This document shows positions 14,163-26,900 of a stretch of DNA of 64,000 bases, in pieces; the stretch's first letter is position 1, and each line of letters starts with the position of its first letter. The notes below the pieces were generated by a model. The model saw only the letters and a program-made list of their open reading frames with translations. It did not search any database and had not been told where the DNA came from. A program made the position numbers and the translations under genes. Location: contig JAGYXB010000449.1 in assembly GCA_022495005.1 (NCBI GenBank), forward strand, positions 744,001-808,000, in the 5' to 3' direction. The DNA is from Rhyacophila brunnea (lineage: Eukaryota > Arthropoda > Insecta > Trichoptera > Rhyacophilidae).

Positions 14163-14411
14163 TTCCGAAGAAATTTGGAAGAGCACTATATCAACAGTTT
14201 GATGTTATCCGATAAGAACTACTGGAAACAACCCAATAGTGTTGATAAAAATCCTTCTATTGAGATGGAGCCTAAATGTATCAAATTGAAGCAAAAAAGG
14301 ACCACTGATCTACTGATTAAGTTAGCTACGGGTGACTTCACATTGCAGGTTCATTTGGAAAGATCTTCACACTACTGCTATGAAATTCATTTGCCAATGC
14401 TGGGCGAGTAA
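14163..14411 (+). CDS. Unrecognised possible coding segment with splice acceptor
   Basis: After an acceptor-like TTTAATTAACAG (ending 14162) an open frame of 82 codons runs to a TAA at 14409-14411. It encodes FRRNLEEHYINSLMLSDKNY, then a Lys-rich KLKQKRTTDLLIKLATGDF and HLERSSHYCYEIHLP. The composition looks protein-like, but I recognise no family. It could be the last exon of a neighbouring + strand gene or a decayed transposon gene. It is not part of the WIPI frame. Confidence 0.25.
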   Translation, partial: FRRNLEEHYINSLMLSDKNYWKQPNSVDKNPSIEMEPKCIKLKQKRTTDLLIKLATGDFTLQVHLERSSHYCYEIHLPMLGE

Positions 14412-14592
14412 AATGACAATCTAACATAGTAAAAACATGAATATAATAATGAATATATGCAATTCAATTCAATAATGAATTTAATGATAAATGAACATAG
14501 TAAAAACAAATCTTGTCATGTAAAATAATCGCGCATTCAAAATTGGTAATATTTGAGTACACTCGCGTTAGTCTGACCGTCATAAAACAAAA

Positions 14593-14805
14593 TTAATCTG
14601 GCCAAACCGTACCGACTGCCTTGCACTTCTCTATATTATTAATCTGTGTTGTTGCTCTGCTTAATTCCTGCACAGTAGAAAGAATTACATCTTCATCCTT
14701 GCTGCATTGGGATAATTTAGATATAGCTGACTGAAGTATCATTATCTGTATCCTGGCGGAGTCTGTGTGATATGCCTGTTCAACTCTTTGATTTGACCAA
14801 AGACA
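14593..14805 (-). CDS. Unrecognised minus-strand open segment, no early start codon
   Basis: A frame of 70 codons, open between two stops, reads [40 protein letters not shown] and [18 protein letters not shown]. It is Gln/Ser-rich, amphipathic and coiled-coil-like, with little low complexity. Its only Met is internal. It lies 30 bases upstream of the WIPI exon at 14836 on the opposite strand. It may be the last exon of an antisense gene, a processed pseudogene or chance; I recognise no family. Confidence 0.25.
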   Translation of the reverse strand, partial: CLWSNQRVEQAYHTDSARIQIMILQSAISKLSQCSKDEDVILSTVQELSRATTQINNIEKCKAVGTVWPD

Positions 14806-14835
14806 TTATGTAACGTTGTTTTTCTTTATTTTCAG

Positions 14836-14926
14836 GAAGCTGAAAGTGTGTCACTTCAATAGAGGCACTGAGATATGTAACTACAGTTACAGCAATACTA
14901 TACTAGCGGTTAAACTGAATAGATCT
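14836..14926 (+). CDS. Atg18: WIPI/Atg18 exon a (first exon recognised)
   Basis: The acceptor TTTTCAG ends at 14835 and the donor GTAAGT starts at 14927. The exon opens with one base completing a split Arg codon and ends on a codon boundary. It encodes [18 protein letters not shown] and then ILAVKLNRS, the stretch that in the family follows a conserved Ala-Pro-Arg. The preceding exon should therefore end with two bases of that Arg codon and encode the VERLFSSSLVA-type strand. No such exon was found between 1 and 14835. Confidence 0.9.
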
Positions 14927-17900
14927 GTAAGTAACAACATTTTTCATTTATTATTCACCCTTCCCACTCCACCCGTTGTCATTTTATCCTTTCCGCGCAA
15001 TTTCCTGTCCCTAGGCAAAGTGACACCCTTAAGCAGACTTTTAATGCCATCCCTTATCATTTTTAGTTAAAATTGTCTGCATAATCATCACACTTTTCTA
15101 TAATCTAAGCATCACACCTTACCTATTTTAATATTTATTTCCGGCTATTTTCAACAGACAAATAGTAAATCTTTAAATTTCGATACATACCATTTACTGA
15201 GACTTGAGCATTTTCACGAAACGTACTCTCAACCAGTAATGGTTTTAGGTACGTGGTAAAGTATTGTGCTGACGGGTTTCGAGGCACCCTTTTCAACATT
15301 TCGCCTGTGTGATAAACCGCCAATAAACAGCAATAGTTGCGTTGTCAGTAGGGATTCCAATCCCGGGATTCGGGATCCCGAGCTATTTTCGATACCTATG
15401 AATCCCGGGATTTTTCGGGATTGATTTTTTTATCAATTTTTATGGAAAATAAAATAAAAGCGAAAATATAACAGAAAAATACTTTTAATAAAAAATAACT
15501 ACATTAGAAATAAACTGAGTTTGAATGAAGTTTGATTTATACCCATGTGTAAGTTGCCGATTCATTTTATTTTTTCACATAAATTATTAAAAATGATAAA
15601 GATTGGAAAAAAACAATGCTTCGCACTTTTAACAAAGTAATTCCACCATGATATCATACGTTTTACGGCAGTTTCATATTTGTCTGACTAATTAGATTTA
15701 TGAAGCGGAAAGGCCATAAGTACGCCATGATTATTTGCTTTACTATTTTAAATCTCGCTAATACATTCATTAAGTCTTTACTATCAGAAACAGCAATCTC
15801 CTATTAAATTCACATTATTATTTAAATTACAATAATATTTACTCCGCTAAACTTGTGTATTTCCAAGATTGAACGTATACAATCTTCTTCTTCTTTCTCG
15901 GCACTACATCCCGGGGCGGGATTTGGCCTCCTCTACAATTGTCCTCCACACGCTCCTTTCCCTGGTTGCTCCTCTCCAGTCTCCAGCCCTCCCCATCTTT
16001 CTCCAGTCCTCTTCGATACAGTCAGCCCACCTTTTCTTTGGTCTGCCCCTAGACCGTTTCCACTGTGAGATCCACTTGGTCATGATGAACGTATACAATA
16101 TAAACAATAAATGTCTTAAATAGTATAAATTATACTAGATTTATTTTTGACCGATTTTATCAAAGTTATTTGTAAATATAAAAAAAATATATTAACAATG
16201 GAAAAAATGCAATCCCGGGACCAGTCCCGGGATCCCGGGATTGTCAAATTGTAATCCCGAAATCCCGGGATCAGAATTTTGGCTCGGGATTGGATTCCCT
16301 AGTTGTCAGGATATTTTATATGTACTTCGATTATTTTTTAAACTAACATGTCGATGCTTCCCAATGAAGCGAATGCTGCATAGAAAACCGCAATTGCTCT
16401 CAAAAGTTGTGTTGATTCGCCGCCCATATACCTACAACGTATGACCTGCCTACCCCCACGGGATTTAGGGACTCGGGGAGGCCCGAGGCATTGACAGATT
16501 TTGGAAACCCCACCATAAAAAATAAAATAACCATAATTTCTAACTGCCAACGTAGGTAACCTAACCTCAATGACATTAATATGTCATTGCCTAACCTAGT
16601 AAAAATATCAATGCATCTCTTTCCTGGAATCACACCTGTTGGTACCTAACTAAAAATATGTAATAAGCCTCAATTACATTGAGCTTCTTTACGAGCTGTT
16701 TGTTGGCGAATTTATAATCTGCCTGTAAAGTCGCCCAGTGTAATCATCGAACATCTTAGCTTGTGTGTCAATGTAATTGAGGTTTTATTGAAGATGCCAC
16801 AGTGGTTTAATTATTGTGTATGTAGGTAAACGTTTGAGTGGTTATGAATAAACCCCTTTAATGTTAGTTGCAGGGTTTTTGGCACAATACTATTATTTTT
16901 TGAGTAATTTAATAATAATTATAATATTGTATGACAGTTTGAACTGTATCGAAAGAAAATCGCCGCTATCGTAACCCAAGTTAATTAATCTTTATTATTA
17001 GAAGTAATGCATACCTTTTTTATTAGTCAAGGTATCTATTTTATTAGCCCAGTGCGTTACTGGTAGCTCACACCAGGGGATTCGGGTTCGCTTCCCGGTG
17101 ACTTCACAATACATTAGCAAGCTTGGTGATTATTTTACTAATGTAATGTAAGAAAAAGTACCTACTACTAATTTGACATAATATTCAAATAATTGTTCGC
17201 GGGCTACATACGTAGCGTACAACTGTCACGGATAATATAAAATCTGTCTCCCTGTCGAATCTAGACATGTTACCAATTGAATTAAATGTTTAAGTCACTA
17301 TTTTGGTCCACATGCAGTGAAGACGTGCTATTTGTTTCGATTGGTGTTGGACAATCTTGTTTGTTTATCAACTTATCAATGCCCCTCGTGTCTTCTAACG
17401 TACGTCATCTTCGAAGAGGGGATGAAGAAAAAATATGTACTTATTATTTTTTAAACTCAGAATTTGATGGACGTTTAAGTTTATATATATGCGCCGCGCA
17501 CTAGTAATATATTGCGTGAGAAATGTATCACTACAATAAGGAATACAAAATAAACAGAAAGATTGAATCTTGAGATAATATGTAGGTACTTATTAATTTT
17601 CTTTTTTTTTTTTTAAATTACCTACGGTTTAGTTGAAATCTCCAATGCAAAAAGTTTATCGAATTTATTTTCCTGTAGGTATTATATTTACCCACGATGG
17701 CCGCGCGGCTTAAGGCCATGCATTAGTTGAGGCACGGTCTAAAAAGACTAGACGATGCGCGGATTGCGGGTGGCGGGTGAAAATGACGCCTGTCAAACGA
17801 AATATTATTTGTCATATAAATCCAACATACGTCCATTTTATGTTCTGTTTATTGTAATAATAATATATTCATTGACATGTCTTCTTTTTAAAGTAAATGG

Positions 17901-20900
17901 GTAACGTTTTTAGTCATCTTTACACGATTTTAGAATTAATTGACCCGTCGCCATCACGCAGCAAAGTGACGTGTTCCTGGGTCAACATTCTCTCACTGAA
18001 TGGCAGCGAGTCCAAAATTTCGTCGCGCGTACAGTTGAAAATTATTTGGCGTTTCACTGATGCGTCACCTTAAGTCAAACGGCAAATAATTTTCAACAGT
18101 AGGTGGAACGAAATTTCGCAGTCGTCGCCAATCGGAGACTGATAGTCGAGGTGTGAGCACGTCGATTTGTTTTGTGATGGCGTCGGAGGAATATATTCTT
18201 AAATCGTGTAAAGATGACTAAAAAACGTTCCGCATGTACTTGAAAAAGAAAACATGTCAATGAATAGATATACTATTATTATTACGGATATAATAATAAA
18301 CATAACATTAAAATGACGCATGTTGAATTTTTATGACAAATTATATTTCGTTCGGCTCGCGTCATTTGCACAATCCACGCATCGCCTAGTCACGATCTTT
18401 TTAGACCATGCCTCAGCTGAAGTATAGCCTTTAAGCCTCGGCGTATAGCGTCGTGGGCCCCAGGTTCGAATCCTGGGTCTGGTAAGTCACGTCATATTGT
18501 TTTTCAATTTGTGTATGAGTCAGAGTTTAGACCTAATAGGTTGAGCAAGTGGCTGACATCCATTGAGAAAATCAAAATCTGTTAATACAAACTTCCACCC
18601 TGTGGAGGCCCATTATGATCTTATTAGTATCGGAAATGGTCGGGAAAAAAATTATAAGTATTAAAAAAAAAAGTGCAATAATGCATATAAAGCAAAGGAA
18701 TAATGTTTCGAAAAATACACTTTCCATAGATATGGCATGTCTATAAAATAAATAAATGAATAAGAATATTATTACATAATATTAAACATTCAGCGGAATT
18801 AAAATGTGGGTCAATACACTCACTAACCGGTTATCGTTATCTATCATTATATCGCGCGCTATTATCTATACATTTTATTATAATATCGGGAATACATTAT
18901 ATTATTTTATTATTAATGCCATGAATAAAAGATTTTTTTAATCGAGAGTGGTGGATATTAACGTCTCCGAGGGAGTTATAGTTTACTTTATCCTTTTTTT
19001 CGACGATATGCCAATGTCCAAATAACACAAGCAGGCTCGCCGACTCCCACGGACACCGTCTGGCCAGATCGAGAAATGTCACTTTCGATCTTTTCGTCGA
19101 GTCGTGAGCAAAATAGAAACATTGTTATTATATTGTCCGATCGTACTCGCGACCTGTCAAATGCTGTCGTGGTGATGTTGGGTACAGTAATAATTGAACA
19201 TCCACTAATACGAAATAAAAATAATATACTAGTATCTAAATATAATCAGCAGTTTGCGATGACATTAATGTCATTAATTAACCTAAGAAAACTTAGAGGA
19301 AAAGTAGTAGATAGTTGACCAATAGATAATAATATTAGGTTTTGGTTTCTTTATAGTTTTGAACACGACACACGTTATAATAACTTGTAAACAAATCACT
19401 GCTAGCGTCGAGACGATTGAAGTCATTGGGGGCCATGACAAGGGGGGGACTGACAGGGCTCTAGCCTGGGGACCCGGCGAGGCGAGTCGACCAAATAAGT
19501 GAGATAAACACACATCACAAATTTGCTTTAATAGTAAAAAAATAAGTCGACTGCGGCACTATTTTCCTTCAATAATATTAGATATTATTTAAAATTATGT
19601 GGTTGTACGATCCATAATAATTCAAATGGATGTATAATATATACAATAAAACACTAAACATACACATTGTTAATTTTACCGCGTAAGTACACGTACAAGA
19701 AAACGCTACTGTAGAGCTTCCCACTGCCTTTATCCTTAGCGATAGGTAGGACCCCCAAGAACATAAACTGGCCATATTCGAAAGAAAGATCCTCAGGAGA
19801 ATTTTTGGGCCCACATTGGAAAATGGAAGTTACAGGATAAAAATGAACCATGAGTTAGAAGAGTTAATAAAACATGAAACGGTGGTGAAATTCTGTCGAT
19901 CCCAAAGACTAAGGTGAGCTGGACACGTTGAGAGAATGCCTGAGCACAGGACGCCAAAAATCATGACCAAGTGGATCCCACAGTGGAAACGGTCTAGGGG
20001 CAGACCAAAGAAGAGGTGGGCTGACTGTATCGAAGAGGACTGGAGACAGATGGGGAGGGCTGGAGACTGGAGAAGAGCAGCCAGGGAAAGGAGCGTGTGG
20101 AGGACAATTGTAGAGGAGGCCAAATCCCGACCCGGGATGTAGTGCCGAGAAAGAAGAAGAAGAGAAGGGAGGCCCCCCCAAAAATCCTAGCCTGGGGGCC
20201 CGCTTCACGATGTGGGACCCATGATCGAAGTGATACCTATAACGTTGTATAATGACGATTTACCATCGAAGAAAGGTCACGACGATCGGCGTGAGTCGAG
20301 TCTGCTCGTGAGATTATTATTGGGAAACCATATGCTTTACTTAAAAAAAGGAAGAAAAAAGTGGTATCCAGGGCTAGATTTTGACTTGCCTAATACCCCG
20401 TTTACACGTGCATGGATTTACTGCTGACAGTAGGTACGTATTAACGCGGCCATAACAAAAAAATGCACGTAAACACGTATTATCGTACAAATTGCAAGAT
20501 TGATTGCATGCATGAATCAAAAAAGTTCAAAACCTTCTGAATTTTCACCCGACAATTGGGTTCTGAACGATATTGACGAACCTGTCGGTAAAAAAACGAA
20601 CTACACCACGCAGAGACTCATTTTGAGGTTAACCGATTTTCACGACCTTTCAAGTAGTACCTACCATAAAATGACAATAGTTTAAAATACACACTATTGG
20701 TGAAAATAAATTCATGCACGTAGGTATACAGGCGCTACAATACTAAATACAAAAACCCAACTTATTAAACCACAATACAAAAAGCTTTATTTATTTAATA
20801 TAAATGACAGTTTCTTACTAAAACTCTTTGTTTAATCGTATTTTTTAATTACGCTTGTTTACCTATTATTATATTAATTTTCGCTTTAAGAAACTTCAGC

Positions 20901-23900
20901 TAAATAATATGAACCGGCAACTAAAAAAATGATACGTACAAATGAATTTAGCTGTGTATGATAGAAATAATAAAATTATAGATTCACTCTGTGTCACCTC
21001 GTTCGATGTTCACTTCCTTATATTATTTTATTATGAATGTATAATCAACGCGATAAAAGTGCATTATATTATAATATTATGATATTGATAACATGATAAC
21101 ATTCATAACCCCACCAGCTGTTTTATGTTTATCAATCGTGGTATAAAGGAATATGGGTAAAGGATTACTTATTTATGACACGCAATGTGGATAAGTGCAT
21201 TTTACTTTGTGACGTACATATTATTATTTAAAGTAGGTACCTACTAACTATTATCGTTATCAATCTGATAAGATAAGTGATAATCTGATAATAATTTATT
21301 ATTAAGTTCCTGTTTGCGTATAGTATAATTTATTTATAATCTACACTCTACAGGGCAGGGCTACTGTATATTATAGGTTGACTCAATTTAAATAACTACT
21401 TTAATGGATTGTATTTTTGTTGAAACTGACGTTAGATTTATTTAATTAGTCATCAGCGGTGAGCAATTTCATTATCAGGGCAATATACGCTTTATCGTGT
21501 GCTGCTACAATTTTGAGGAGCTGCACTCGCATCAATTACGGGGTGGGTTCTTCCTCTGCCATTAATTCGGTCAATCTTCCCTTCGACAATGAGCTGGGGA
21601 ATGCTGTAATTTTGTACTATTAGTTATGTCCGAGGTATAGTAATGTTGCACGTCTTTCCAGTCAGCACAAAAGATATTAGATAAAACAATAAAACTATGC
21701 ATATGGCATTACTAATAAAAAGGTTTAATAATTTGGTTTGTTTGTCATGTTTATCTAGTGTTGGTTGAACAGGTTGCTGATTTGCAAGTTAAAACTGTTC
21801 TCTATTCGCGCCTCAAATAGAAAAATTACGCATATAAAACGACAGTATGATAGCACATATTCATCTACCTACAATCTACATTTTAGGTATACATACTAAC
21901 GTTATCTATACGAAATTATTTTTACCTAAATTAAAAAAAAAACATGACCTATTTATTTAAATAAATAATACTGTACAAATGTCATTGTTTATAATTTTAT
22001 ATTGTACGAATTCCAAATTTCATTAATAACAATATCCAATAGCGGTTTCGTCCTTTAGGACATTTTTATTATTAATAAATTGCTATGATAATAGATGTAG
22101 GTAGCTGTAAAGTAATATGGATATTGGATTGAGATTGCTAAACTAAATTTTAAGATATGCGGTATCAAACGTCTGTAGATAATTAATTGCTGTTTTTTTT
22201 TGTTTGTTATAAATAGGGTATTGAATGTTAGTTTCCGGTAAATAAAATTGTATTACTTACAACCAAAATGCAGCTTGCATTATTTACATATGTAATTGAA
22301 AAAAGTTATTTTTAGACTTATTTTGTACGCATGTGTTAAATATGTAAGTAGATTATGTTTGACGTGTGGTCGCAGTATTGAATTATCTCGGAATGTAAGG
22401 GACACTGTATCTGCGATGTGTGCAATTATTTAATTAAACTACTGACAAACCAACCATTAAAGTATTTACATAATAATTCTACAGTTTATTTTGTGCATTC
22501 TGTATGCTTTCAGTGAAGTCTTTCCAGTCAATTAAAAAATATTAAAATAAAATTATGAAAATAGGGCTTCTGATCGCAAAAAACGACGTTGTCTATTCGT
22601 TTCAACATAACTGTCAACTATGTATCGAGTTAATAATTAGTTAGTTTAACTTAAGTATATTTTTGCATTTGACACTTATTAATTTTACATCGACTTGCAT
22701 TTTGGTGTGATATAAAACCCGTTATACTGTTCTGTTGATAACCCTAATTGGTACTAATTGTTAATTAGCTATACAAGCTACAATTAATATTTTTTTGTGT
22801 TATCTTATTTATTTTTCAAAATGGAGAATTCATCAGTTCATACAAATTACGGCTTATCTCACACTCGGGCTTAAGGACAAACACTGACCTCTAATAACTT
22901 TATTTACGTTTTTTGTATATTAATTCTACGATAAAAACGCTGGCCTACTAACAGAAATCTATTGTTATTTATTGTTGATGATAAAGAACAAATTCCGTGA
23001 ATACATAAAAGAATGTAGGTATCTACTTAATCAAAATTTTCATTGTTTGAATTATGTACATACATAGATATTGATATTAATATGTATCAGACTGTCGGGC
23101 AACAAATCTTGTAATTGCCAATAACAATTTGTAATACCTACATTGTGAAATGAAAGCGCCGGCTACACGCTCATGCTTTACCACGGGCATCGGGAAGCCC
23201 GTGTCCGTGTGTATGGACGGGAAAAGTAGCTCGCGCAAACCGAAAAGCACTGTAAAAGTAGTTTGCACAAACTATACCGCGCAGGAAATTCGCTGCCACC
23301 TAGCCGGCGCATATGGGAAGAGATGTCAGAAAATGTACAATAATAAATTTTCTCAATTAAATTTGCAACGTGTATTTTCCTTCTTTAGATGTTTTGGGCA
23401 ATTTTAGATAGGTAGGTACTTTAAAATCAACATGCTGGTATTTTGTATCTTATATACTTACATAAAATTAATGATTACAAAATGATGACTAAAATATTGT
23501 TTATTTATTTATTTATTTTATGAGTCATTTTATTAGTTGTGAAACATTAAATCCTTCTTCGATCTTTGTTCTTGTAAAAATAATGTTGACTTTTTTGAAA
23601 TGCTGGTTTCTCCTGTATGCCGTATGGTATATGTTTGTGAATGCCAGTAAAGCTGACAACACTGCCTAATAGGTAGGTATATACTTAAGTTATGATCAAA
23701 TTGAGATGCATGTCACGTCACTGTCATGCTGTCTTTGCGACAAATTTAGTCTATGGTTTCGTCATTTTGCAGAATATTTTGAACGATCACCACCTCTCTT
23801 TATTTATAATATAGACTGTCAACTCTAATGCATTAGTATTTTGAATTATTATTAATTATTCATGCTAATTTCAATTAATTTTAAGAGTTTCTACGTTTGC

Positions 23901-26900
23901 ATACGTTAAAATTACTTGCGATATTATATCCATAGATAATATTTTGAACAGAACCCCACATGCAGACCATAGATAAAAGACAATATTCTTATAGAAATTA
24001 CATAGTGCCAACCACTAAACGTGATTTTGACATGATTGAATCGAAAATGTAGGCTTGAGGAATAAAATGATAAAAACGTTCAAAACGTCATGCTGTTGTC
24101 GTTGCAGTGCGGGTCAACGTGAGGTGACCTCATTGTTGTTTTGGTGATTTCGGCAGATTTTGCCAGCTGACAATGTTCGTTTAAAGGATCAAAATGTACT
24201 ACGGGATGGGAGCATCATCAGTCTGATAACATTTTAAACACCAAGAAAAACGACATTACACACTTAGCTCGTAGCGGCTACTGTGACGTCACGTGATAGT
24301 CGGCGACATGCACCATAATATAGGTATCTGTGCTTAATCGCAACATTTTTCTCTACAATAGATTAAATAGGTAGGTACTTACCGAACTAACTACTACGCC
24401 GTTCTAGAAAATATGGGTGTTTTTGTTTACCTATATTTTCGAATGTCGCATTTCCTTTCAATAAATTATTGTTTTCCAAAAAAAAAATGATAAAATTCTC
24501 TGAATCGCATACACGTACCTATGCATGCCCGCGCATCCCCGTTTTCGCGATAATATTTTCATCTCCTTCTGCCCAATGTATGGGTATCTTCATGTGAATG
24601 TTCCATCTCTGTCGCACACGTGAGGGCGTCTGCTGATCGTCATTCGTTCACTGTAATTGTTTACATTTTTGCAGATGTTTTCGTCAGATAGGTAAATAAA
24701 TAATTAATTTTTGTTTACGTTTTTTTCTCAATGCCGCGCCGGAATAAAATTATCACCGATGATGGATTTTACGCATGGCGCGAAGAAATGACACAATTAT
24801 CTTTTCTTTATCATATTATTATTATAACACGTAGGTACAGTGACATTTTTAATACCTAATCATTGTTATTGAAATTTAAATAACACCTAAAATTGTTTAC
24901 GCCGTAAAGACACCATATGTCTTTAGCAATGTTTCCGCAGTTCAGAAAATTAAATTAGTAATATTATATGGCATCGCCTTGTTTATTTATCTCCTGGGTT
25001 GCGTAGCCCACTGCACTGCACTGTCCGCATTTATTATCTCGTGACATCATTTCATCACAGACACATTATTAATTATTTAGATTAGTTTTGAATTTTGATT
25101 TTAGCTATAAAAATCACGAGTCAAAATACAGACACAGACTATCTTCTTAGATAATATTAATTTTCTGTTGATTTCTTATTAATTATTTAAGTGTACCACA
25201 TAGGTAGGTACCTAAATAATATATAATATTTAAATCCAATGTATATCAGATACTTTACCGTACTGCCTTGGATATTTTTTATATGTTTGGAAATGGATGC
25301 CATAAAATTCAAACAAAATTAAGTTTGCCATTGAAAAGAGAACGTGAGATGGCATTTTGTTTTCGATAGAAGTAAACGCATCCGCTGAGATTTATAATGA
25401 TCACTTCAGTACGATTATATTTCTTATGTTACTGCTCTCAAATTCCGCATCCGATTAAATGGCGCATAATATTTTTGTTACAGTGACTACTGAAAGTCAA
25501 AAGAGTTTGATCAAGATGGAGGAAGTTTTAATAGGAGCAGTTTATAAAAGAGGTGTTATAGAACATCTGAAATGCGTATCATCCTTTTGTAATGTCTCTT
25601 AATTTTCCCAACAATAAGTCAAATGGTTCCTGGTTCATCCTCAAATAACTAAAAAACTTTTCATCGTATTTCCGAAATTATTTGTAGAGAAGTTGAAACT
25701 CTCCCAGAGTACTTCTAGAGATGAATTGACACTTATTATGCATCCAACAAGTTTGAATTTGAGACTTTCGAAATTTTAAACTTAAATTCTCTGTGATAAG
25801 TATCTTTATGGTTAGTTTTTAGAGTGACATCGTTGTTGACTTGAGCGCTCCCAAATGTCAACTGAATTTGTATCTAAAGCGTCAATTACATTGAGCTTCT
25901 TTGCGAGCTGTTTGTTGGCGAATTTAAAAGCGGGCGATTCAGCTACTGCGATTTGATGATTACACACAAAACTTTCCATTCGCTGAGAAGCCACAAGCCA
26001 GCGACTATTTTGACAAAACGTAGTTCGTTTTTTTACCGGGAGGTTGCTACTGCGCTCTACTGCGCAGACGCAGTAAGCCCACACGCCGGCGTGTAGCGTG
26101 TAAAGTTGACTGGCTTTCAACTTTTCTCGGCAGAGTGTTTACAACCTGCTTGTTAGCTTGTTTGATGATTACACTGGGCGACTTTACAGGCAGATTGTAA
26201 ATTCGCCAATAAACAGCTCGAAAAGAAGCTCAATGTAATTGAAGCTTTAAGCGAAGCACTTTGGTGTGGCTGAAGCCTGGCCTTAACCTAAACAAAAATC
26301 GATTTTTTTATTGATCGCTTGAATTGCATAAATATTACGATGAGTGTATTGATGTGAATATAGAATTAATAATATTTTGTTGTGAATAATTCGTACGATG
26401 TTCACACTTGTTATTGATCGCCTTGAAAATTTCGAGCGGGAATCTCTTACTATTCCGCCATTGTTTTTCAAATCTTATTTTTTTATGCATTGCCGATTTT
26501 TCGTAGAATCAGTCAGGTTTCTTCCCAATATAATAATGGATTTATACATAACTTTTATGTATAATTTTAATTCTTGGTTTTTCCAAACCGACATATTTTA
26601 TTAATGTTGTGGGAAGACAACATTCCCAATGTTTCAATAGACAAGATAAACTATACCTTACAAAAAAAGATGTTGTAGGTATTAATAATAGTGATTCAAA
26701 TCCATACCTACATGTTAGGACATGGTCATATTATAATGGTTTGAAGCCATATTTTAAATGACACATTCAAAAAGTATCTCAGCTGTGCATGAATGTCGCT
26801 TATTTCAATTAATTACAACTCTTTCATGAAAAGATGTTAAAGAAAACCCCATTTCGTTTTTGTAAAATTGGATAGCTGAAAGTCATTTCGCATTTGAGAT

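Noticed and set aside
15853..16123. Pro/Ser-rich + strand ORFs
   Set aside because: They are the antisense of the LINE C-terminal tail.
23150..23407. 85-codon + strand ORF with basic motifs
   Set aside because: No family recognised, no splice support; likely a chance frame in a GC-richer patch.
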